The notes under the pieces: model-generated
What the model saw: only the letters and a program-made list of their open reading frames with translations
Database searches by the model: none
What the model was told of the DNA's origin: nothing
Assembly: GCF_014202075.1 (NCBI RefSeq)
Contig: NZ_JACHFZ010000003.1
Coordinates: forward strand, 364,936-428,935
From: Brevundimonas basaltis
Lineage (GTDB): Bacteria; Pseudomonadota; Alphaproteobacteria; Caulobacterales; Caulobacteraceae
Direction of reading: 5' to 3'
Length of the DNA: 64,000 bases
Translations under genes and position numbers: made by a program
Shown: one piece after another, positions 36,460 through 43,002 of the stretch
How positions within the stretch are numbered: the stretch's first letter is position 1
How the letters are laid out: each line of letters opens with the position of its first letter

Positions 36460-36510
36460 GATCACGCTCCTGCCGATGCAGCAGCGCTTAGACTCCCCGG
36501 CCGACGAACG

Positions 36511-36539
36511 AAAGGGCCGCCCCGTCGCCAGAGCGGCCC
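36511..36539 (-). terminator. Terminator of the repeat-protein gene at 36557
   Basis: On the minus strand GGGCCGC (36539-36533) pairs with GCGGCCC (36520-36514), then TTT follows. It begins 18 bases after the stop codon of the helical-repeat gene and ends it before the dehydrogenase gene. Confidence 0.7.
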
Positions 36540-36556
36540 CTGTGGTTCGTGGTCGA

Positions 36557-36982
36557 TTACCAGCGGCCGCGGTGCGATGCGCGCTGGAGCTTGTACTGGA
36601 TCCGGTCCAGACGGCGGTCCAGATCGTAGTACTCGGCCCGGCTCAGCCCGTGGCGGGCGTAGCGGCGCTCGAGCCGCTGATACTGGTGCATCTCGCGGGC
36701 CAGGTCCCGGGCTTCGCCGCGATGGATCGCGCCGCTCCAGGCGAGGCGCTCGATATGCTGCGACAGCACGCGGGCGCGATAGTCGAGGTCGCGCGAGGCG
36801 TAGCCGTAGCCTCGGGCGTCGTAGCCGTAGCCGCGGTGGCCGTAGCCGTAGCCCTGGCTATAGCCGGGCGAGCCGAAGCTGAGGGTCACCCCGAAATTCT
36901 GGGCCAGCGCCGGGGTCGATACCATGACCGCGGACGCCGCCAGCACGGGAAGCAGGGCTTTCCTGATCATGGCGGTCTTCAT
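36557..36982 (-). CDS. Small secreted protein with one helical repeat and Gly/Tyr tract
   Basis: A 141-residue exported protein: signal peptide MKTAMIRKALLPVLAASAVM ending near ALAQ, a Gly/Tyr-rich tract (SQGYGYGHRGYGYDARGYGY), then a charged helical domain. IERLAWSGAIHRGEARDLAR leads to QRLERRYARHGLSRAEYYDL and DRRLDRI. The last part is the ~45-residue unit also found in the proteins at 5930 and 57718. The likely location is periplasmic. Its upstream region contains a 6-5-6 direct repeat at 37043-37059. The start at 36982 (MKTAM) fits the signal peptide. Confidence 0.8.
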   Translation of the reverse strand: MKTAMIRKALLPVLAASAVMVSTPALAQNFGVTLSFGSPGYSQGYGYGHRGYGYDARGYGYASRDLDYRARVLSQHIERLAWSGAIHRGEARDLAREMHQYQRLERRYARHGLSRAEYYDLDRRLDRIQYKLQRASHRGRW

Positions 36983-37042
36983 TGCGTGTCCTTTCGTGTC
37001 CGGGATCATCCCGGTTGATGAACACATAATGGCAGGTCGCCC

Positions 37043-37059
37043 CTGACCCTCGCCTGAGG
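37043..37059 (-). promoter_or_regulatory. Direct repeat resembling an OmpR-family response-regulator box
   Basis: The minus strand reads CCTCAG-GCGAG-GGTCAG: two hexamers with common core TCAG, spaced by five bases (11-base period). It ends about 60 bases upstream of the repeat-protein start at 36982, with a CATTAT element 10-16 bases further downstream. It resembles the boxes at 57515 and 57635. Assignment is by pattern only. Confidence 0.4.
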
Positions 37060-37137
37060 GGTTCGTTGTCTCACAGTCAGGAACCGGCGCGGAGCCGACG
37101 GGTTGATTGGCCAGACCGGAAAACAGGAGAGAGCCCG

Positions 37138-37548
37138 ATGAAAGTTCGCGACGTGATGAGCAAGGACGTGCAGGTCGCCCGTCCCGGAGACACCCTGCAA
37201 GACGTGGCCTCGCGCATGGCCAGTGGTGATTTCGGCTTCATGCCGGTGGCCGACGGCGACCGGTTGATCGGCACGATCACCGACCGGGACATCGTCATCC
37301 GCGCGGTGGCCGGCGGCGCCGCCTGCACCTCGCCGGTGGTCGAATATATCAGCCGGGATGCGCGGACCGCCTACGCCGACGACGATCTGAGGACGGTGCT
37401 GGACGCCATGGGCGACAAGCAGATCCGCCGCCTGCCGGTGCTGGACAAGGACGAGCGGCTGGTCGGCGTCGTGTCGCTGGGCGACCTTTCAATCCGGGTG
37501 AAGGAGAAGTACGCCGGCGAGGCGCTGGAGGACATCTCGCGCCCGTGA
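37138..37548 (+). CDS. CBS-domain protein
   Basis: A 136-residue stand-alone pair of CBS domains, a module that usually binds adenosine nucleotides. CBS1 spans KVRDVMSKDVQVARPGDTLQ to LIGTITDRDIVIRAV (residues 1-60). CBS2 spans VEYISRDARTAYADDDLRTV to RLVGVVSLGDLSIRVKE (70-125). No catalytic domain is attached. The ATG at 37138 follows AGGAGAGAGC. It is divergent from the repeat protein at 36982; the role is unknown. Confidence 0.92.
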   Translation: MKVRDVMSKDVQVARPGDTLQDVASRMASGDFGFMPVADGDRLIGTITDRDIVIRAVAGGAACTSPVVEYISRDARTAYADDDLRTVLDAMGDKQIRRLPVLDKDERLVGVVSLGDLSIRVKEKYAGEALEDISRP

Positions 37549-37630
37549 CCGGCCGGCGGCGTTAACCCTTTCGCCAAACCACGTGTTCACCCGCACGGGC
37601 GATGCTTGTCGCTCATGACGGGAGACGCCG

Positions 37631-38206
37631 ATGGCGCGCGCGCAGTTCCAGAAGGGTCAGAAGGTCTGGGTCGAATGTGTCGGCGCCTGGGCCCAGATCG
37701 AGAAGGTCCAGCCGGTCTGGGCCAAGGGCTTCGAGGAGCCGGTGCGGGTCACCTACGACGTGGGCTTGGGCCGGGAGTTCCTCGGCCACGAGTTGCTGCT
37801 GCCCGCCGAGGACCCGGCCGCCAACGGCGGCGAAAGCTGGCGGCTGATGCGCGCGCGGAACAAGTGGCAGACCGCCGACGACACCCCGCACCATCCCTAC
37901 CCCGGCACCTACCCCGTGGTGGTCACGGACAAGGCGGACTGGGGCGGTTGGCGCGTGCCGGGGGCGGAATACGACCGCGATCCGGAGCAGATCGAATTCC
38001 AGGCCCGACTGATAGCGGCGGCGCCCAAGCTGATGGCGTTGGCCGAGCGGATGGTGGCGGCGGTGGACGACTCTCCGGAGGATGCGCCGCCCGAGATGCT
38101 GGCCATGGCCCGCGACGCCCGCACGGTGCTGAAGAGCGTCACCGACGTTCTGGCCGCGCCCACGGAGGCGTCCGCGGCGGCTCCGGCGCCCTCGCGCGCC
38201 GCCTGA
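37631..38206 (+). CDS. Protein of unknown function with SH3-like N-terminal half
   Basis: A 191-residue cytoplasmic protein I do not recognise. The N-terminal ~60 residues, FQKGQKVWVECVGAWAQIEK to REFLGHELLLP, look like a small beta-barrel of the SH3/KOW kind. The middle part contains HHPYPGTYPVVVTDKADWGG and a Trp-rich stretch. The C-terminal ~60 residues are helical (FQARLIAAAPKLMALAERMV) with an Ala/Pro tail. No signal peptide. It stands alone between the CBS gene and the PleC-like kinase, all on the plus strand. Confidence 0.75.
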   Translation: MARAQFQKGQKVWVECVGAWAQIEKVQPVWAKGFEEPVRVTYDVGLGREFLGHELLLPAEDPAANGGESWRLMRARNKWQTADDTPHHPYPGTYPVVVTDKADWGGWRVPGAEYDRDPEQIEFQARLIAAAPKLMALAERMVAAVDDSPEDAPPEMLAMARDARTVLKSVTDVLAAPTEASAAAPAPSRAA

Positions 38207-38316
38207 GATGACACGCCCACGCAATTGATCCACTGCCGCGGCCGGCCAGGCCTCGACAGGAATCCGCGACGCAGCCTAGATTCAGCCATCGTCGCCGAAT
38301 CGTCCGGGAGAGCGCC

Positions 38317-40725
38317 TTGCGGGGCAGTGAGCGCCGCATAACCCCGCAAGGACGGCGCGCCCAGGACCGGCGCAAGGGCCCACCCGCATGGGTGCGGATC
38401 GCCATTCTCGCCGTCACCCTGGCGATCGCCGCCTATGTGCTTCTGTTTGCTCGCGAAGTCGCGCGTCCGGGCCAGGAGGCGGACGCCCTGCGCATGGTGG
38501 CGGTGGATCGCGAGGCGCGGCTGCTGGCGCTGGAGACCGAAACCCGCATCGCGCCGGTCGAGGCTGCGGTCCGGGCCGCTACCGCCGAGGCGCGGAGCCC
38601 CGCCGAAACGATCCGGCAGGCACGGGCCGCTGCGCCGAGCCAGGCCTTCGCGGTGGTCTCGAGCGCTGACGACGTCGTCGCGGTCGCGGGCGCCGCCGGC
38701 GCGGATTTCGCGGCCACGCCGGGCAAACCGTCTCTGGCGGCCGATGGCGCCGCCCTGCTGGTCTCACGCCCGATGACGGATGGTCTCCGTCTGGTCGGCC
38801 GGGCGCCCCTGCCCTCGCTGAGGACCACCGACGGGGTGGATCTGTGGCTGCTTTCCGACCCGAGTACGCTCCTGGTGGGCGGATCGGCGAAGGCGGCGCC
38901 GGGGCTGGAAGCGCTGCCGGCCGATGGTCGGGGCGATGGCGTGACCCTGACGCTGTCCGACGGCGCGGTGCGGCGGACGACGGTGGCGGTCGGCGACAGC
39001 GGCCTGATCGCCGTCGCCTCGACGCGGGTCAGCGTTGGCGCGGGCGCTCTGCTGGACGACGCTGTGGTGCTGACGGCGCCGTTCGCCGTAGGCGTTCTGG
39101 TGCTGCTCCTGACCCTGTTGCAACAGCGGAAACAGGTCGGGATCAGCCGGCAGTGGGCGGCGTCTGAGCGGCGCTTCCGCGGCGCGGTCGAGGCGGCTCG
39201 GTGCGGGGTCTGGGACTGGGACCTGGAGACCGGCCAGCTTCTGCTGTCCGATTATATGGCCGACCTGATGGGCCTGGAACGCACCGGCGCCGTGTCAGTC
39301 GAGGCGATGATGGAGCGGATTCATCCGCGCTACCGCGAGGCCGTGAACCACGCGCTGCGTCAGGCCGAGACGTTCGGGACGTTCGAGGTCAGCTTCCCCG
39401 TGCCGGATCCCCACGGTCGCGCCCGCTGGATCGACGCTCGCGGCCAGGCACGCGGCGAACGCGGCGAGGACGGCTTCTCCTCGATCCTCGGCATCGCCCT
39501 GGACACCACCGAGGCGCGCCGGGCCAAGGCTCACGCCCAGGCCGCCGAGGGACGTCTGCGCGACGGCATCGAGAGCGTGTCGGACGCCTTCGTGCTGTTC
39601 GATCGGCAGGGCCGATTGATCCTGTCGAACCAGGCCTTCCAGGACGCCTTCAGTTTCGCGCCTGGCGTGCTTCGCAAGGGCGCCATGAAGACCGACCTGA
39701 ACCGTATCGCCGCCCTGGCGATAAAGTCGGAACAGCCCGCCGCCGGGGGACGCGCCGGGGCACGCGAGGTCGAGTTGCACGACGGCCGTTGGCTGCAGCT
39801 GGTGGAACGCTTCACCTCCGACGGCGGCTCGGTCGTCTCGGCGGCGGACATCACCGCCATCAAGGAGAAGGAGGCGGAGCGTCAGCGGGCATCCGAGCGG
39901 TTGCACGCCACCATAGCCGAGCTGGAGGATCGAGAGGAGAAGCTGTCGCTGCTGGCCCGTAAGTACGAGATCGCCATGACCCGGGCCGAGGCCGCGAACC
40001 AGGCCAAATCGGAATTCCTCGCCAATATGAGCCACGAGCTGCGCACGCCGCTGAACGCCATCAACGGCTTCTCGGAGATCATGGCCGGCGAGATGTTCGG
40101 ACCGCTCGGCGATCCCAAATACAAGGGCTATGCGGCCGACATTCTGAAGTCAGGCCAGCATCTGCTCAGCCTGATCAACGACATCCTCGACATGGCCAAG
40201 ATCGAGGCCGGCAAGCTGACGCTGCATTATGAACCGGTGTCGCTGAAGGAGATCGTCGAGGACGCGGCGCGTCTGATGCGCGGACGGATCGAGGAATCGG
40301 GGCTGAAGTTGCTGGTCGACGCGCCGGACATGCCGACCATCGAGGCCGATCATCGCGGCCTGAAGCAGGTGATGCTGAACCTGCTGTCCAACGCCGTGAA
40401 ATTTACGCCCGAGGGCGGCGACATCGTCGTGGCCCTGTCGCGCGGCGACGACGGCCGGGTTCGTGTGGCCGTGACCGATACCGGAATCGGCATCGCCGCT
40501 GAAGATCTGAACCGGCTGGCGCGGCCGTTCGAACAGGTCGAGGGCCAACATTCCAAGACCACCCAGGGCACTGGCCTCGGTCTGGCGCTGACCAAGTCGC
40601 TGATCGAGCTGCACGGCGGGACCCTGACGCTGGAGAGCGAGCCCGGGCGCGGCACGACGGTCAGTTTCGACCTGCCCATCCGCCGTCCGGGTCAGACGGT
40701 CGAGCCTCAGGCGCGGGCCGCCTGA
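38317..40725 (+). CDS. pleC: PleC-like PAS-domain sensor histidine kinase
   Basis: An 802-residue membrane sensor kinase. Two membrane helices (~26-46 and ~248-268) flank a periplasmic domain; two PAS-like domains follow (~285-400 and ~410-505), then a coiled coil. The HisKA domain SHELRTPLNAINGFSEIMAG has His573, and the HATPase has NLLSNAVKFTPEG and GTGLGLALTKSLIELHGG. The block EMFGPLGDPKYKGYAADILK is very like Caulobacter PleC, the polar kinase/phosphatase that acts on DivK and PleD. Neither divK nor pleD is in the window. The TTG start at 38317 has GGGAG six bases upstream. Confidence 0.8.
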   Translation: MRGSERRITPQGRRAQDRRKGPPAWVRIAILAVTLAIAAYVLLFAREVARPGQEADALRMVAVDREARLLALETETRIAPVEAAVRAATAEARSPAETIRQARAAAPSQAFAVVSSADDVVAVAGAAGADFAATPGKPSLAADGAALLVSRPMTDGLRLVGRAPLPSLRTTDGVDLWLLSDPSTLLVGGSAKAAPGLEALPADGRGDGVTLTLSDGAVRRTTVAVGDSGLIAVASTRVSVGAGALLDDAVVLTAPFAVGVLVLLLTLLQQRKQVGISRQWAASERRFRGAVEAARCGVWDWDLETGQLLLSDYMADLMGLERTGAVSVEAMMERIHPRYREAVNHALRQAETFGTFEVSFPVPDPHGRARWIDARGQARGERGEDGFSSILGIALDTTEARRAKAHAQAAEGRLRDGIESVSDAFVLFDRQGRLILSNQAFQDAFSFAPGVLRKGAMKTDLNRIAALAIKSEQPAAGGRAGAREVELHDGRWLQLVERFTSDGGSVVSAADITAIKEKEAERQRASERLHATIAELEDREEKLSLLARKYEIAMTRAEAANQAKSEFLANMSHELRTPLNAINGFSEIMAGEMFGPLGDPKYKGYAADILKSGQHLLSLINDILDMAKIEAGKLTLHYEPVSLKEIVEDAARLMRGRIEESGLKLLVDAPDMPTIEADHRGLKQVMLNLLSNAVKFTPEGGDIVVALSRGDDGRVRVAVTDTGIGIAAEDLNRLARPFEQVEGQHSKTTQGTGLGLALTKSLIELHGGTLTLESEPGRGTTVSFDLPIRRPGQTVEPQARAA

Positions 40726-40731
40726 GGCCGT

Positions 40732-41244
40732 TCACTCCGCTGCGCGAGGCGGGGCCTCGCGGGCCTTGCGGTCACCCTTGTTGCGGACCACGACCCGACC
40801 CCGCCGGGTGAGGATTTCCGAGAGGGCCGCCCGATCATCGGGCTCCAGCGTCGCCAGCACCGCCACGGCGTCGGCCTCGAGCCGGGCCCGGCCGCGCAGT
40901 TCCGCCGCGCGGGATTCCTCGAGCAGGGCGGAGACCCGCTCGGGATCGAAATCGCCCGAGCGGACCAGGGCCGTCGCCTGACGCCGCTTGAGCCGGGTCT
41001 CCTCGAAGTCGGGACGGGCCGCGCGAGCGGAGGCGCGCAGGGTCTCGCGCACGTTCTCGCGCACCGCCGGATCGAGCCCTTCGACGACAGTCATGAACGA
41101 CCGGTCGCGGGGCGCGCGGTGCTGGGCCTCGATGCGGCGTTCGACGTCGGCGCGGCCCACGAGCAGGGTCGCCCCCGCCGCCACAGCAAAGAGGTTCAGC
41201 GCCACCGAGGCGGCGAGCGCGATCTTCAGCGTCCTGGGGCTCAA
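40732..41244 (-). CDS. Periplasmic Metal_resist/CpxP-like protein
   Basis: A 170-residue protein with one N-terminal membrane helix or signal anchor (TLKIALAASVALNLFAVAAG) and a periplasmic all-helical domain of the heavy-metal-resistance (CnrX/CpxP/ZraP-like) type: RSFMTVVEGLDPAVRENVRE, then KRRQATALVRSGDFDPERVS and a Glu-rich helix. It is the last gene of a four-gene operon, EF-hand - ECF sigma - anti-sigma-like - this gene, and overlaps its predecessor by four bases. By analogy with CnrX it may feed periplasmic signals to the sigma pathway. Confidence 0.82.
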   Translation of the reverse strand: MSPRTLKIALAASVALNLFAVAAGATLLVGRADVERRIEAQHRAPRDRSFMTVVEGLDPAVRENVRETLRASARAARPDFEETRLKRRQATALVRSGDFDPERVSALLEESRAAELRGRARLEADAVAVLATLEPDDRAALSEILTRRGRVVVRNKGDRKAREAPPRAAE

Positions 41245-41678
41245 CCGAGCACCTCCGTATCATCCACGCCGAGCAGGGAGGATTGGTAGAGAACAGCGTC
41301 GGCCTGGGCGTCGGCGGTCACATGACTGGTCAGCATCACGCCCGCGACCACGCCCGCGCAGGTGGCCACGGCCCAGCCCGCCCCGAAGGCCAGCGACAGG
41401 CGATCGATCCACATCCGGCCGGCGCGACCCGCCCTGCCTCCGGCCGAGGCGGCGGCGGTCAACACCCGGTCGCGCAGCGCCGCCGACACCTGCGGCGCCG
41501 GCGAACGGTGCAGCAGGGCGTCGACCGCGTCGGCCTCGGCGAGCGCCGGCGCCGAAATATCCGCCCGGGTCGCCGCGAAGGCGTCCGCAGCCGCGCGTTC
41601 GCCTTCCGGCCAGCGCCGACGGTCCGCGCCGTAGGCGGCCACGAGAGCGAGGAAGCGTTCCGCCGTCATCACGTTCAT
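41241..41678 (-). CDS. Putative membrane anti-sigma factor
   Basis: A 145-residue protein placed directly after an ECF sigma gene (start/stop overlap of four bases). The N-terminal cytoplasmic part, TAERFLALVAAYGADRRRWP followed by EGERAAADAF, resembles alphaproteobacterial anti-sigma proteins of the AYGADxxRWP type. There is one membrane helix (~105-127, FGAGWAVATCAGVVAGVMLT) and a ~20-residue periplasmic tail. No zinc-binding HxxxCxxC motif is present. The anti-sigma role is inferred from position, size and topology. The start is the ATG at 41678. Confidence 0.72.
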   Translation of the reverse strand: MNVMTAERFLALVAAYGADRRRWPEGERAAADAFAATRADISAPALAEADAVDALLHRSPAPQVSAALRDRVLTAAASAGGRAGRAGRMWIDRLSLAFGAGWAVATCAGVVAGVMLTSHVTADAQADAVLYQSSLLGVDDTEVLG

Positions 41679-42298
41679 ACTCCTTCGGCGCCGGGGCGAT
41701 GCCCGGCCAGCGCCAGTCTCAACGCTCGCCGTCCACGCGACAGCAGGCTTTCCAGTGCCTCGACGCTGATCTCCATCAGTCCCGCGGCCTCGATGTTCGA
41801 CAGTTCCTGATAATGACACAGCACGATGGCCTCGCGCTGCCGATCGGGCAAGCGGGCGAGGGCGTCGTTCACCGCGAAGCCGATGTCGGCGGCGTGCAAG
41901 CCGCGGTCCGGCGCCGGGCCGTCGTCGCGCCGATCCGGCATGATGTCGGTCGGAACCTCGCGGCGCCGCCTGAGGCGGTCGTAGCAGAGGTTCAAGGCGA
42001 CCCGATGCAGCCAGGTGTCGAACCTGGCCTTGCCGGACACCCAGCGCGGCGCCTGACGCCAGGCCCGCACCATGGCCTCCTGGGCGACATCCTCGGCCTC
42101 GACCGGGTCGCCGAGCATGCGTTGGGCAAGCGCCAGCATGCGCGGCAGCTTGCGCGCGACCATGGCCTGGATGGCCGCTGGATCGCCCTGACCCACGCGG
42201 CGCACCAGATCCTCGTCGGGGTCGGCGAATGTCGCCATCCGGCCTCGTGGAAAGGTTGCTCCGAGGCCGGTGAGGTCGAGGACCGCCGCGCCCGCCAT
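41675..42298 (-). CDS. ECF-type RNA polymerase sigma factor
   Basis: A 207-residue extracytoplasmic-function sigma factor. Region 2 contains RMLGDPVEAEDVAQEAMVRA with WRQAPRW and FDTWLHRVALNLCYDRLRRR. Region 4 contains LARLPDRQREAIVLCHYQEL and the helix-turn-helix NIEAAGLMEISVEALESLLS. GGAG lies seven bases before the ATG at 42298, overlapping the stop region of the upstream EF-hand gene, which suggests coupling; an internal ATG at 42238 would give a more typical N-terminus. The sigma, anti-sigma-like and Metal_resist genes overlap by four bases each. Confidence 0.93.
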   Translation of the reverse strand: MAGAAVLDLTGLGATFPRGRMATFADPDEDLVRRVGQGDPAAIQAMVARKLPRMLALAQRMLGDPVEAEDVAQEAMVRAWRQAPRWVSGKARFDTWLHRVALNLCYDRLRRRREVPTDIMPDRRDDGPAPDRGLHAADIGFAVNDALARLPDRQREAIVLCHYQELSNIEAAGLMEISVEALESLLSRGRRALRLALAGHRPGAEGV

Positions 42299-42302
42299 CT
42301 GC

Positions 42303-42935
42303 TTACTCCGAAGCGGGCGTCGAAGGCGACGCCTGTTGCGAGCGGCGGGCCTCGCGGCGCTCCATCATGCGCTCGCGCCGGTGCTGCCGGCGATCGGCCC
42401 GGGCCGCCTGACGTTCGGCGGCGGTGATGTAGCCGTCGCTGTCGGCGTCCATGCGCGCGAAGCCGGCTTCGGCGCGGGCCCGGGCCTCGGCGATGACCAC
42501 CGGGCCGCGGTCGGCCATCCGTCCGGCGCGGGGGGCGGCGGCGCGGTTCTGGCCGCGACGGAGGTGACGCGGCGCGCGCTCGGCGCGGTCTTCGCTCCGG
42601 CGCTCGCGACGGGCGTCGAACTCGGCCTTGCTGATGGCGCCGTCATCGTCGGCGTCGAGGCGGTCGAAGCGGGCGTCCGCGCGCTCTGCGCGGCGGGCCT
42701 GACGGGCGGCGCGCATCTCGTCGCGGGTGACCGAGCCGTCCTCATCGGAGTCGGCGGCCGTGAGGCGCTGAATGCGCGTGTCGACGACTTCAGCGCGGCT
42801 GAGGCGCTGGTCGCCGTCGGCGTCGGCGCGGAAGGCGCGGGCCTGCGGACGGTCCGGGGATTGCTGGGCGACGGCCATGCCGCCTGCCGCGAGGGTCAGG
42901 GCGGCCAGAGCGCCCGCCAGAAGGGTCTTGTTCAT
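42303..42935 (-). CDS. Secreted EF-hand protein
   Basis: A 210-residue exported protein with a signal peptide (ALAALTLAAGGMAVAQ) and four EF-hand loops: DADGDQRLSRAEV (from ~37), DSDEDGSVTRDEM (~62), DADDDGAISKAEF (~93) and DADSDGYITAAER (~163). The rest is Arg/Ala-rich helix. The loops have the Asp/Asn ligands and the Glu at position 12 expected for Ca2+ binding. It is the first gene of the ECF sigma operon, four bases upstream of the sigma gene, which suggests the operon monitors or responds to periplasmic cations. Confidence 0.88.
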   Translation of the reverse strand: MNKTLLAGALAALTLAAGGMAVAQQSPDRPQARAFRADADGDQRLSRAEVVDTRIQRLTAADSDEDGSVTRDEMRAARQARRAERADARFDRLDADDDGAISKAEFDARRERRSEDRAERAPRHLRRGQNRAAAPRAGRMADRGPVVIAEARARAEAGFARMDADSDGYITAAERQAARADRRQHRRERMMERREARRSQQASPSTPASE

Positions 42936-43002
42936 CTCGATCTCTCCATGGCCGCCCGACGCGGCCGCGCATCCCTGTCTGGAGAGTGAAACGCGGCTGG
43001 CG

